A stretch of DNA of 64,000 nt from JAVBTT01 sp031556035 (GTDB lineage: Bacteria > Bacillota > Clostridia > Oscillospirales > UBA929): positions 1 through 64,000 of the forward strand of contig JAVBTT010000020.1 in NCBI GenBank assembly GCA_031556035.1, read 5' to 3'. A program made the position numbers and the translations under genes. Of the stretch, positions 6,782-14,840 are shown one piece after another. The notes under the pieces were generated by a model. The model saw only the letters and a program-made list of their open reading frames with translations, searched no databases and was not told the DNA's origin. Numbering within the stretch: position 1 is the first letter of the stretch; the number at the start of each line of letters is the position of its first letter.

Positions 6782-8311
6782 TTACTCCCACTCAATTGTA
6801 GCGGGTGGTTTACTTGTTATATCATATACAATTCTGTTGACGCATTTAACCTCGCCAACTATACGGCTGGATACTTTTTGGAGAACGTCATATGGTATGC
6901 GCGCCCATTCGGCGGTCATAAAATCTATAGTGGTAACGCCACGCAAGGCTATCGTATAGTCGTAAGTCCTGCCATCCCCCATGACGCCAACGCTCTTTAT
7001 TCCAGGCAGTACGGCAAAATACTGGTTTATCGACCCAGCAAGACCGGCTTTCTCCAGTTCTTCGCGATATATGGCGTCGGCTTCTCGTAAAATTTCAAGC
7101 TTTTCCACCGTAACCTCGCCAAGCACCCTGACCCCAAGCCCTGGCCCGGGAAACGGCTGGCGCCTTACCAGCGTCTCCTCAATGCCGAGCTGTAATCCGC
7201 ACTGACGAACCTCGTCCTTGAACAGCAGGCGAAGAGGCTCTATAACTCCTTTGAAATCCATTTCGCTCGGCATCCCGCCCACATTGTGGTGGCTCTTGAT
7301 AACGGCGGCGTCACCAAGCCCGCTTTCAATGACGTCAGGATAAATTGTACCCTGTACAAGATAGCCAACATCCCCGAGCTTTTTGGACTCCTCCTCAAAC
7401 ACTCGCACAAATTCCTCGCCGATGATTTTGCGTTTCCTCTCTGGATCCTCAACGCCCTTGAGCCGCGCAAGAAACCTGTCCTGACAGTTGACCCTTATAA
7501 GGTTTATTGAGAACTGTCCCCGGAAAATTCGCTCTACCTGGTCACCTTCACCCTTACGCATAAGACCATGGTCTACAAATATACAGGTCAGCCTGTCGCC
7601 GACCGCCTCGTGCGCGAGAACCGCTGCGACCGAGGAATCCACTCCACCGGAGAGGGCGCACAGCAGTGGTGCGTCTCCGGCCTGTTCACGGATTTCATTC
7701 ACAGTGTTCTTAATAAAACTGTCCATAGTCCAGTTTTTTTCGCATCCGCAGATTTTTTCAACAAAGCTCTTAAACAGTCCTCTGCCTATTTCCGTATGCT
7801 CAACCTCGGGATGGAATTGAACCGCGTACAATCCTCTTAAAGTGTCCTCCATCGCGGCAATAGCGCAGGAAGCCGTCTTTGCCGTTGCCTTAAAACCCGA
7901 CGGTACTGTATCAATGTGATCATTATGACTCATAAAGCAATCGGACTCGGGCATAAGACCGTCCAACAGAGCGCTGTCCGCTGTCATGATCAGCTCGCTG
8001 TGCCCAAATTCTCCGTTTGCCGCGGGAGAAACCTTTCCGCCGAGCTGCTGTGCCATCATTTGCGCACCATAACATATGCCCAGCACGGGAATCCCAAGGG
8101 CAAAAAGCTCCGGGTCAGCCTTTGGACTTTCAGCATCATAGACGCTCAAAGGGCCACCCGTAAGTATAATGCCCTTGTAACCCTCGGCGAGTATCTCCTC
8201 CACGGGGGTTTTCCAAGACCGAACCACTGAATAAACGCCGCATTCGCGTACCCTGCGGGCGATGAGCTGGTTATATTGACCGCCAAAATCCAGAACAAGT
8301 ATGGTGTCCAT
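6782..8311 (-). CDS. guaA: GMP synthase (glutamine-hydrolysing)
   Basis: 509 residues, full length. It converts XMP, ATP and glutamine to GMP. The N-terminal class I glutamine amidotransferase has the nucleophile Cys80 in GICYGAQ and the His/Glu pair in FHPEVEHTE. The PP-loop ATP pyrophosphatase motif is LSGGVDSSVAA, and the C-terminal dimerisation domain ends with the conserved KPPATIEWE. Start: ATG 8311 behind GAGG. A TTG two codons upstream is not needed. It is monocistronic, with its own promoter and terminator. I looked for a guanine riboswitch in the leader and did not find the conserved core. Confidence 0.97.
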   Translation of the reverse strand: MDTILVLDFGGQYNQLIARRVRECGVYSVVRSWKTPVEEILAEGYKGIILTGGPLSVYDAESPKADPELFALGIPVLGICYGAQMMAQQLGGKVSPAANGEFGHSELIMTADSALLDGLMPESDCFMSHNDHIDTVPSGFKATAKTASCAIAAMEDTLRGLYAVQFHPEVEHTEIGRGLFKSFVEKICGCEKNWTMDSFIKNTVNEIREQAGDAPLLCALSGGVDSSVAAVLAHEAVGDRLTCIFVDHGLMRKGEGDQVERIFRGQFSINLIRVNCQDRFLARLKGVEDPERKRKIIGEEFVRVFEEESKKLGDVGYLVQGTIYPDVIESGLGDAAVIKSHHNVGGMPSEMDFKGVIEPLRLLFKDEVRQCGLQLGIEETLVRRQPFPGPGLGVRVLGEVTVEKLEILREADAIYREELEKAGLAGSINQYFAVLPGIKSVGVMGDGRTYDYTIALRGVTTIDFMTAEWARIPYDVLQKVSSRIVGEVKCVNRIVYDITSKPPATIEWE

Positions 8312-8402
8312 TAACAAACCTCGCTTAAAAAGGATGGGATTCTCTCAGATATGGCGATAACGGACGGCATTTTTATACACGCGCTTACACGCCACGCAGA
8401 CG

Positions 8403-8431
8403 ATTATACAACAAACCCTAGGTGCGTGCAA
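8403..8431 (-). promoter_or_regulatory. Probable guaA promoter
   Basis: Minus strand TTGCAC (8431-8426), a 17-base spacer and TATAAT (8408-8403), about 90 bases upstream of the guaA start codon. Confidence 0.65.
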
Positions 8432-8593
8432 GCCGTTTGCAAAAAAACACGCTGCAGAAATGTTTCAAGTGATGGCTGCACAGAATTATTTGATTGTGCC
8501 GTAATACTCCGGCACATTGGGCTTGTGGATTATTTCCTGCCTATAAGAGCCGGAAATATATCCAGAGTGAAGACAAAGTCCGCAACCTCCGTC

Positions 8594-8776
8594 CTTTTTC
8601 ACTTTTGCGCGTCGAGCCTGACGCCGGAGGCGGCGGGTTCCTGCTTGACCGCAAGAGTGAAAAAGCTTGATATTCTAGGTTTTCCCGAATTCATTTCGGG
8701 AAAACCGTTCTCTGTGAGCCGCCTCAGCGGCGACAGCTTGCCCTCGTTTACGATGACAAACTGTAGTTTGTCATCG
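8594..8776. repeat. Cluster of nested palindromes in the guaA-capA gap
   Basis: The 542-base gap 8312-8853 holds no convincing gene. Its right half contains several inverted repeats: 8594-8609 with 8650-8665 (one mismatch), 8678-8689 with 8695-8706 (12 bp, TTTTCCCGAA arm), CCGC/GCGG around 8720, and 8751-8762 with 8765-8776 (12 bp, perfect, two-base spacer). The density suggests a structured RNA or a palindromic intergenic element. Weak ORFs on both strands appear to be a by-product. Confidence 0.5.
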
Positions 8777-8853
8777 GTCTGATGTATCTTCAATAACGAA
8801 GACCTTTTTACAAATAGGCACATACGGTTAAAAAGACAAGCTCAACGGCGCGT

Positions 8854-10146
8854 TTATTTCAGGGAGGAAACCTCAACGGCGTCGCCGACAATCGAGGTTA
8901 CATGCTCCCAGGCCTTTTTGCATTTGTCCCTGTCGTTTTGAGTCAGCAGAGGCTCGCTGGATGCGTATTCAGCCGCGGGCAGAATCGCGTAGCCGTATTT
9001 TTTTGAGGTGTCCTCTGTCTGGTACCTGTAGGTGTAGGTTGGCAGGTAATCCACACCGCTGAATACAACTTTGCCGCTGTCGTCACGGGTAAGGTTGACG
9101 GACACGAGCATAGAATACTGTGTTTTTGGCACCGGGGGATCCATATTAATCTGATCCGCGAAGAAGTTGCCAAGGGAGTATACGCACAGGCTCTCCCCGC
9201 CGCCCTTGCCGGGGAGCCACACGACCGGCTGGACGCAGTGCGCGTGATTGCCCATCAGCACGTCGGCGCCTCCCTCGCACAGCAGCCGGGCAATCTCCTT
9301 CTGGGTGTCGTTCGGCCCGTTCTGGTATTCCGCCCCCCAGTGGAGAGAGAGGATGATGAATTCCGCGCCCGCCGCCCGGCAGGCGTCCATGTCGGCAATG
9401 ATGTCCGGAACGTCATCCGTGGTTTCGCTGGAAAATCTGCGCACGGCAAAAGAGCGCTTGCTCTCCGGGACAACCGTGTCCAACCCGTTTAGGGAGTCCG
9501 TGTAGGCGATCACCCCGACCTTTATGCCGCCGGCGTCTATAATCTTGTACTTGTCATGCTGCTCCAGCGTCTCATATATGCCGACAAAGTCCAGCCCCGC
9601 CTTTTCAAAGTTGGCGCGGGTGGCGACAATGCCGTCGAAGCCCTTGTCAAAGCTGTGATTGTTGGCGTTCACGCAGAGATTGAACCCCAGGTTCTTGAGG
9701 GCGGGGAGTATCTCGAATGGAGCGTTGAACATGGGGTAGGAGCTGAGCGAGGCGTTTTCTCCGTTGACGTCAATTGGCGTCTCCACGTTGCATATCACGA
9801 GGTCTCCGTCAATATACGGGGAAATTTCCGTAAAAAACGGGGAAAAGTCGTATGTATTGGTGTCGGTTTTAGCAGCTTTAACCGGATTAGAATGCAGCAG
9901 CACATCGCCGGCGAGCTGAATTTTAACCTCGGGCTTGGGCGTGGGGGTGGGAGAAGGCGTGGGACTGGGAGCGGGAGGGATGGGAGAGGCGCTCGTCCCG
10001 TCCTGAGAGGTTGAGGGAGAGGTGTCCGGGATGGGAGCCGAAACAGCCGGGGACACATCGAGCTCCTCCGGGCGCGGGGCGCGCGGAAGCGCACAGGACG
10101 ACAGGGTCAACAGGGCAAGTACAATCGCAATAATTCTAATTTTCAT
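8854..10146 (-). CDS. CapA/PgsA-family lipoprotein (poly-gamma-glutamate/capsule-type metallophosphatase fold)
   Basis: 430 residues. A lipoprotein signal peptide (LTLSSC, lipid Cys at about residue 18) is followed by a Pro/Ser/Thr linker with PSPTPSPTPTPKPE to about residue 72. The CapA domain then has LAGDVLLH, CNVETP, VNANNHSFDKG, SLHWGAEYQNG and MGNHAHCVQP, which are the metal-binding and catalytic blocks of this calcineurin-like family. ATG start behind AAGGA. The family name comes from capsular polyglutamate export, but stand-alone CapA lipoproteins are common in Clostridia and no pgsB/pgsC partners are nearby, so the substrate is unknown. Confidence 0.9.
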   Translation of the reverse strand: MKIRIIAIVLALLTLSSCALPRAPRPEELDVSPAVSAPIPDTSPSTSQDGTSASPIPPAPSPTPSPTPTPKPEVKIQLAGDVLLHSNPVKAAKTDTNTYDFSPFFTEISPYIDGDLVICNVETPIDVNGENASLSSYPMFNAPFEILPALKNLGFNLCVNANNHSFDKGFDGIVATRANFEKAGLDFVGIYETLEQHDKYKIIDAGGIKVGVIAYTDSLNGLDTVVPESKRSFAVRRFSSETTDDVPDIIADMDACRAAGAEFIILSLHWGAEYQNGPNDTQKEIARLLCEGGADVLMGNHAHCVQPVVWLPGKGGGESLCVYSLGNFFADQINMDPPVPKTQYSMLVSVNLTRDDSGKVVFSGVDYLPTYTYRYQTEDTSKKYGYAILPAAEYASSEPLLTQNDRDKCKKAWEHVTSIVGDAVEVSSLK

Positions 10147-10199
10147 GTTGTAAAAATCCTTATAATCATAAAATATTCATAAAAAGATTACGCTAAATA

Positions 10200-10228
10200 A
10201 TATTACAGCAAGGCGGCCAAAAATGCAA
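10200..10228 (-). promoter_or_regulatory. Candidate promoter for the CapA gene
   Basis: Minus strand TTGCAT (10228-10223), a 17-base spacer and TAATAT (10205-10200), about 55 bases upstream of the start codon. Confidence 0.5.
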
Positions 10229-10315
10229 TGTTTACATAAAGCCCGGTATTGTATAATTATGTCGCGTCGAAAACTAGACTTCTTTGACAAACAAGGCGAT
10301 AATGACAAAAAAGGC

Positions 10316-10344
10316 TTGACGAATGGCAGCGTTAGGTGTATGAT
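10316..10344 (+). promoter_or_regulatory. Candidate promoter for the LysM-G5-M23 gene
   Basis: TTGACG (10316-10321), a 17-base spacer and TATGAT (10339-10344), about 94 bases upstream of the ATG at 10438. Confidence 0.6.
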
Positions 10345-10437
10345 GGGTGCGCTTGTTACCAATTTGTAACCAAACTGTTTTTTATATTTAACTATTTTAT
10401 CCTTTTTCCTTACTCCGCTCGAAAAGGAGATGACTTT

Positions 10438-12219
10438 ATGACGGAGGGAATGGTCGGACGTATCGGCTGTCCCGCAGCGCCGCGCCGCCGACTACGGCTG
10501 TTTCACTCGATATTCGCGAGATGGATGTCTGTCCGGTACGTATTTATATGCACTAAAGCGAGACATACCGCGCACCTGAGGGCGCTTTCGAATAAGCTCA
10601 ACATCCTCTGGATGCTCCTGCTCACCAGTCTTGTTCCCTATATTAGCGCCGTCGGCAAGGCGCGGTATTCTCTGTCAAGGGCTAGGGCAATCGCTGTGGA
10701 AAAGGTGCTTGACGGACTTGAGCGCGTGGGGACGGGACTCCGCAACACGGCTGTGGCTATTCCCGCGGCGAGACCCCGCGGGCGTCACTCCAGGCTGAAC
10801 ACGTCGCTGCTGTTTTCTGCGCTGGCCGTTGTATTTGTGGCGGTGAATTTTTTTGGAGTTGGGCTGGAGGTAATAGTCGACGGGGCTTCTCTGGGATTTG
10901 TCTCCAGCCAGCGTGAGTTTGAGCAGGCGGTAAGCAACGCTTCGGCTAAAGCCTCCGAGCTTCTGGGAAGACCGTATGCGCTTTACCCGAATCCGCTTTA
11001 TCAGTTCTCCCTGGTTGATAAAAAGCTTATATTCGATCAGTCCGAGACGGAGAAAATGCTGCTGTCGACGATCCCCGACCTCAGGCAGCTCTATGTTCTG
11101 AGCGTGGACGGCTCGCAGGTGGCGGCCGCGCAAACGTACGCGGAAATCAGGGATGTCCTTGACCGCAAGCTCGCGAAATATGCCGAAAGCGGTTCCGAGG
11201 ATCATGTCAGCTTTTACCAGGATGTCAGGATAGAGCAGGGGCTGACCTCCGCGTCACTTGAAATGACCGGCACAGAGCTCTCAAAGCTTATTATGTCCGA
11301 TATACGCCCGGCTGTGACCTGCACCGTTGAGTCCGGCGATACGTTAAAGAGCATCGCGGATAGTTACGGAATAAGCGAGGAGACTCTGCTCGCCATGAAC
11401 CCCGGAATATTTGGGGAGAGCGATGGCGAGACAATGCGTGTAATGTCGGTCTCCGAACCCTACACCTACTCCTATGATGACGCCGGGAACCCTGTCCATG
11501 CGATGGACAGCACCCCGGAGATGTCGGCGGGAGGCGCGCTGACGCAGGGGCAGACGCTGGTGGTGGGTGAGCGGATCCCGTTCCTTTCCGTCTGCGTAAC
11601 GAGGCAGGTGTCCTACTCCGAGCCAATACCGTATGAAACAGAGTACGTCAAGGACGACGACATGTTTGAGGGCGATTCCCGAGTAGTGACCGCCGGCGTC
11701 GAGGGCGAGATGCTGGTTTCCGCTGAGCTCAAGCTGCTGAACGGAGATGAGGTCGAAAGGACGATCCTGGACACCGTGGTGGCTGAGGAGCCGGTGTCCG
11801 AGGTGGTTGCGCAGGGTACCCGCGTAAGATACGCGCTGGGCAACTTCATAAAGCCCTATAACGGGACACTTACTTCCGGGTACGGAAACCGGTATATATT
11901 CGGAAGATGGGATTTCCATCCCGGCGTTGACCTGGCGGGACCGACCGGAAGCAGCATTGTCGCATCGGACGGGGGCAAGGTTATTTTTGCGGGATGGCAA
12001 GGCGGATATGGGAATCTCGTAATAATTGATCACCAGAACGGCTATAAAACCGCTTATGGGCATTGCAGCAAGCTCCTGGTAAAGGTTGGGCAAATGGTCG
12101 CCCAGCGCGAGGAGATCGCGAAGGTGGGAAGCACCGGAGTTTCCACCGGACCGCATGTTCATTTTGAAATTCGCACAAAAGACGGCACCATCAACCCGTT
12201 AAAATTGATCGGAAAGTAG
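10438..12219 (+). CDS. Membrane-anchored LysM-G5-M23 peptidoglycan endopeptidase
   Basis: 593 residues from ATG 10438, chosen over an upstream in-frame ATG because AAGGAG precedes it. The Arg-rich N-terminus has a hydrophobic stretch at about 53-72 and a clear membrane helix at about 120-140. LysM (VESGDTLKSIADSYGI) starts at about residue 293, a G5 domain spans roughly 382-461, and the M23 zinc peptidase spans 476-590. The M23 ligands are in FHPGVDLAG (HxxxD) and HVHFE, with YGH between. The order membrane-LysM-G5-M23 is common in Clostridia for enzymes that cut peptide cross-links in the wall during growth or sporulation. The long N-terminal region before the second helix is unusual and may be cytoplasmic. 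Confidence 0.9.
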   Translation: MTEGMVGRIGCPAAPRRRLRLFHSIFARWMSVRYVFICTKARHTAHLRALSNKLNILWMLLLTSLVPYISAVGKARYSLSRARAIAVEKVLDGLERVGTGLRNTAVAIPAARPRGRHSRLNTSLLFSALAVVFVAVNFFGVGLEVIVDGASLGFVSSQREFEQAVSNASAKASELLGRPYALYPNPLYQFSLVDKKLIFDQSETEKMLLSTIPDLRQLYVLSVDGSQVAAAQTYAEIRDVLDRKLAKYAESGSEDHVSFYQDVRIEQGLTSASLEMTGTELSKLIMSDIRPAVTCTVESGDTLKSIADSYGISEETLLAMNPGIFGESDGETMRVMSVSEPYTYSYDDAGNPVHAMDSTPEMSAGGALTQGQTLVVGERIPFLSVCVTRQVSYSEPIPYETEYVKDDDMFEGDSRVVTAGVEGEMLVSAELKLLNGDEVERTILDTVVAEEPVSEVVAQGTRVRYALGNFIKPYNGTLTSGYGNRYIFGRWDFHPGVDLAGPTGSSIVASDGGKVIFAGWQGGYGNLVIIDHQNGYKTAYGHCSKLLVKVGQMVAQREEIAKVGSTGVSTGPHVHFEIRTKDGTINPLKLIGK

Positions 12220-12256
12220 AATCGGTGCGCCTTCGCGATTTTCTTTTTAAAAGAGC

Positions 12257-12285
12257 TTGACAATGCTATGTTGACCTAGTATAAT
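12257..12285 (+). promoter_or_regulatory. Perfect sigma-A promoter of the c-di-GMP riboswitch transcript
   Basis: TTGACA (12257-12262), a 17-base spacer and TATAAT (12280-12285). The predicted start at about 12292 is immediately before the riboswitch, showing that the aptamer has its own transcript rather than being a 3' end of the peptidase mRNA. Confidence 0.85.
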
Positions 12286-12299
12286 ACGAATTGCAAAGG

Positions 12300-12392
12300 T
12301 TGATTCCGAAAGGGCAAAACAGTCCGAAAGGCTGTGGCGCAAAACTAAAGGGCCTTAACCGCGAAAGCGGGATGGCAGCCAGTTGCCGAAGA
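12300..12392 (+). promoter_or_regulatory. Cyclic di-GMP-I riboswitch (GEMM-I aptamer)
   Basis: The conserved blocks of the class I c-di-GMP aptamer appear in order: AGGGCAAAAC, a hairpin capped by the GNRA tetraloop in CCGAAAGG (about 12324-12331), GGCGCAAAAC, GGGCCTTAA, a second hairpin GCGAAAGC, and GATGGCAGCCAGTTGCCG at the 3' end, which includes the tetraloop receptor and closing helix. A terminator hairpin follows 15 bases later, forming a transcriptional expression platform. No plus-strand gene with a ribosome site lies downstream before 14.8 kb, and two minus-strand or structured elements intervene. Confidence 0.9.
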
Positions 12393-12406
12393 AGATGATG
12401 TAGTTT

Positions 12407-12450
12407 AACTGCTTTTTCTTCCGGCTATTGGAGGAAAAAGCAGTTTTTTA
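12407..12450 (+). terminator. Riboswitch-linked intrinsic terminator
   Basis: AACTGCTTTTTC (from 12407) pairs with GAAAAAGCAGTT (to 12445), with one further G-U pair in a 16-bp stem, and is followed by TTTTTTA. It lies directly after the aptamer and is the probable off or on switch. Confidence 0.85.
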
Positions 12451-12462
12451 ACTTTTGCATTC

Positions 12463-12578
12463 TGGGAGCGTGTGCTCCCAACAATGCTCCACCTCTTTAA
12501 TTTGCTTACTTCTTTTTTTGCTTTTCTCCATTCTTCTTTACCCATCTTTAGCTCGAATGTACTTTGTACAGTCGAGCT
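12463..12578 (+). other. Two hairpins in the non-coding stretch after the riboswitch
   Basis: TGGGAGC/GCTCCCA (12463-12480, 4-base loop) and a 13-pair hairpin with one mismatch (12550-12578, outer arms AGCTCGA/TCGAGCT, inner TGTAC/GTACA). An AGGAGGG at about 12591 looks like a ribosome site, but only a four-codon frame follows it, so no gene is called. Confidence 0.5.
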
Positions 12579-12620
12579 CCCTTTCTTTTTAGGAGGGATT
12601 TACATAACCTTTGAAATTGG

Positions 12621-12679
12621 CATAAACCTCCCCGAGGACAAGCCGGAAGGCGTTGGCTTCGGGGAGGTTTATGTTTTTT
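12621..12679 (+). terminator. Second terminator closing the riboswitch transcript
   Basis: A 15-bp perfect stem, CATAAACCTCCCCGA (12621-12635) with TCGGGGAGGTTTATG (12659-12673), followed by TTTTTT. The inner AGCC/GGCT pairing extends it. The remaining gap to 12944 shows nothing convincing. Confidence 0.8.
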
Positions 12680-12944
12680 CTATGAGCCTGGCGCACTGAC
12701 ATAACGCCAGAATGTGTCAAACAGGTATTTCTATCAGTTCGGATTGCCTTTTTTGCTTTTTCCCTGTATTTCCGGAACGGGAGGAGCGTCATTTGTGGGT
12801 ATGTGCGTCTTTTTATTGCTTTCCGTTCCGTGCGGCGCTTTGGGGTCAGGTCTGCGCATTCCGGCCTTGGCTATATGGCAACAGCTCCTTCCTTGATCTA
12901 TGGGGTTATTGTCCCGCTAGCGCGATAAATTATTCAAGGTTCGC

Positions 12945-14657
12945 CTAATTTCTGAAAACTGTTATCCCGGGCAGCGAGTCGACGCTGTCCGTCAGGCTGT
13001 TGCCGAAGGCGTAGATCTTTTTGAGCCCGGGGCAGTCCTTGAGGGGTAGCAGAGTAGTCAGCTTGTTGGATTCCACCCTGAGTTCCTCAAGCGCCGGATG
13101 CGCGCGAAGCGGTTCGACACTGGCGATCTGATTCTTGCTGGCCTCAAGGTATTGCAGCTTTGCGCACCCTCCAAGCCCGTCCAGCGAGGTCACGGCGCCC
13201 GACGAGATGTCCAGGGTTTCAAGCGCCGCGAGGCTACTCAAAGGGGAGATGGAGCCGAACGCGTTGGACGAGAGGGACAGCACGGCAAGGCTCGACAGAG
13301 CCGAGAAGTCCTCCAGAGACTCTATGCTGTTTGATGAGGCGCGGAGCTCGGTCAGCGAGGCCAGCGTTTTCAGCGCCGAGGTGTTTTCCACGTAATTGTG
13401 GGATATGTCCAGCAATTTGAGCTTGGCCAGAGAGGAAATGCCGTCCAGCGTCTTTATCCGGTTGTTGGACATAAGCAGCGTCTCAAGGCTTGTCAGCCCT
13501 GAAAGCGGGGTCAGATCCTGCACCGCGTTTTGCGGGATTCTGAAGTCCCGCAGCAGCGGCATGGAGGCGACTGGGGCGATGTCAAGGACGCTGTTCGTGC
13601 CCAGGTCAAGAGTCTCAAGCTGAGTGAGCTCAGACAGCGCGGAAAAATCCGATATCATATTCGATTCCAGCGAGAGGCCTTTGAGCCAGGTCATTTTGCC
13701 AACAACCTCAAGATCCACCGAATCAATCGAGAAGCCCGAGAGGCCGAGGTCCTTCACCGATGAAAGAAACGGGAGGACGGAGAGGTCGCAGTCCCCTTCC
13801 GAGGCTTTTAAGGAGACCTTTGCCAAAGCCGGCAGCAGCTTCAGATCGTCCAGCGTCTCGTAACGCGCGGGCTCTTCGCCGACAAGCTCCGTTACCTTGC
13901 CCACCTCGTTTGACATAATGGCGCCCTCGGGTTTTTCGAGCGCGGCTCTGACAAGGGCTTCCACGCCTTCATCCGCGAAGCTGAGCTCAAATACGACATT
14001 CTCGAGACGGTACTCCCCCATAACCCATGCGGAAACAAGCCCGCGCGAATCCACTGTGATTGCCCTGAAGTGAGTGACCCCGGGCTCCAGCTTTTTGGGA
14101 GAGGCGTATTTGTCTGAGGCGACAGACGGTATTTCGCTCTCGTCCGCCCAGGTTATATAGCAGGAGCTGCCCTCGGGCACATCGACCGATACCGAGATGA
14201 GCTCATTGTAAACCCCTGGCGGCGGGGACAGCTGAGGCGGAGCAGGACGCTCAGAGGTGATTTTCGACAGAGTTTCGGTGTTTTTTGCGCCGCTCAAAAG
14301 CTCCTGCGCGTCGTACAGCTTATCCTGCATGACATAGACCTCGCTGAGCTTTATATACAGCGGAAGAGGGTCGGTTGCCTGACGTATGCCGTTGTCCAGA
14401 TGGTATTCGGCGCGCGAATATATGCCCTGCTCGGCCAATAGGCCCGCAAGGCGGATTGTGAGCGAGTCGTCGTGAGGGGAAAGGGAAAGCTGCTTCTCAA
14501 ACATCTCCACGGCGCGGTCGAGCCTGCCCTCCTCCAGCGCGGTTGACGCCTGCGTTGAGTAGTACCACTCCAGGAGCCCGCCGCCAAACAGCAGCGCCGC
14601 GCCGGCAAGCGCGATTATAAGCACGGCCGCTATCAGCCACGCCATTGCTTTTTTCAA
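12945..14657 (-). CDS. Membrane-anchored TPR / chitobiase-like / leucine-rich-repeat protein
   Basis: 570 residues from TTG 14657, which has GGGTGAT at the right distance. A TTG further upstream has no such site. One membrane helix (about residues 5-28) precedes TPR-like helices to about 130 (EGRLDRAVEMFEKQLSLSPHD). A beta domain of the chitobiase C-terminal/Fn3-associated type spans about 138-220. From about 290 there are some eleven 21-22 residue leucine-rich repeats of the internalin-like bacterial kind (LTSLETLLMSNNRIKTLDGI, LAKLKLLDISHNYVENTSAL). The protein is probably extracytoplasmic and binds partners rather than catalysing. It is divergent from the lipoprotein gene. Confidence 0.85.
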   Translation of the reverse strand: MKKAMAWLIAAVLIIALAGAALLFGGGLLEWYYSTQASTALEEGRLDRAVEMFEKQLSLSPHDDSLTIRLAGLLAEQGIYSRAEYHLDNGIRQATDPLPLYIKLSEVYVMQDKLYDAQELLSGAKNTETLSKITSERPAPPQLSPPPGVYNELISVSVDVPEGSSCYITWADESEIPSVASDKYASPKKLEPGVTHFRAITVDSRGLVSAWVMGEYRLENVVFELSFADEGVEALVRAALEKPEGAIMSNEVGKVTELVGEEPARYETLDDLKLLPALAKVSLKASEGDCDLSVLPFLSSVKDLGLSGFSIDSVDLEVVGKMTWLKGLSLESNMISDFSALSELTQLETLDLGTNSVLDIAPVASMPLLRDFRIPQNAVQDLTPLSGLTSLETLLMSNNRIKTLDGISSLAKLKLLDISHNYVENTSALKTLASLTELRASSNSIESLEDFSALSSLAVLSLSSNAFGSISPLSSLAALETLDISSGAVTSLDGLGGCAKLQYLEASKNQIASVEPLRAHPALEELRVESNKLTTLLPLKDCPGLKKIYAFGNSLTDSVDSLPGITVFRN

Positions 14658-14774
14658 TTGAATCACCCGGATAATTTTAACACAGCCCAATAATTAATTC
14701 AAGCGATGTATAGCGGTGTATAGCGGTGTAAAAATCCCGGCGAATATCGTTACCGCCTTGTAACCGTTTTTTAG

Positions 14775-14803
14775 TTGCCCTCCGCGGCTTATTGGGGTAT
14801 TAT
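14775..14803 (+). promoter_or_regulatory. Candidate promoter for the 14841 lipoprotein gene
   Basis: TTGCCC (14775-14780), a 17-base spacer and TATTAT (14798-14803). Just upstream, at about 14706-14732, the motif GTATAGCGGT is repeated in tandem and could be an operator. Confidence 0.45.
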
Positions 14804-14840
14804 GTCACTTGTTAAATATAGAAACGAAAAGGACAAGAAT

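Noticed and set aside
8599..8823. 74-residue minus-strand frame between guaA and capA
   Set aside because: It coincides with the nested palindromes and is more likely a translation of a repeat element.
8312..8853. Guanine/purine riboswitch upstream of guaA
   Set aside because: I searched the leader for the conserved purine-riboswitch core and did not find it; only a promoter is evident.
12714..12896. 60-residue hydrophobic frame (GTG start) after the riboswitch terminators
   Set aside because: It looks membrane-like but has no ribosome site, lies beyond two terminators and matches nothing recognisable. Possibly a gene remnant.
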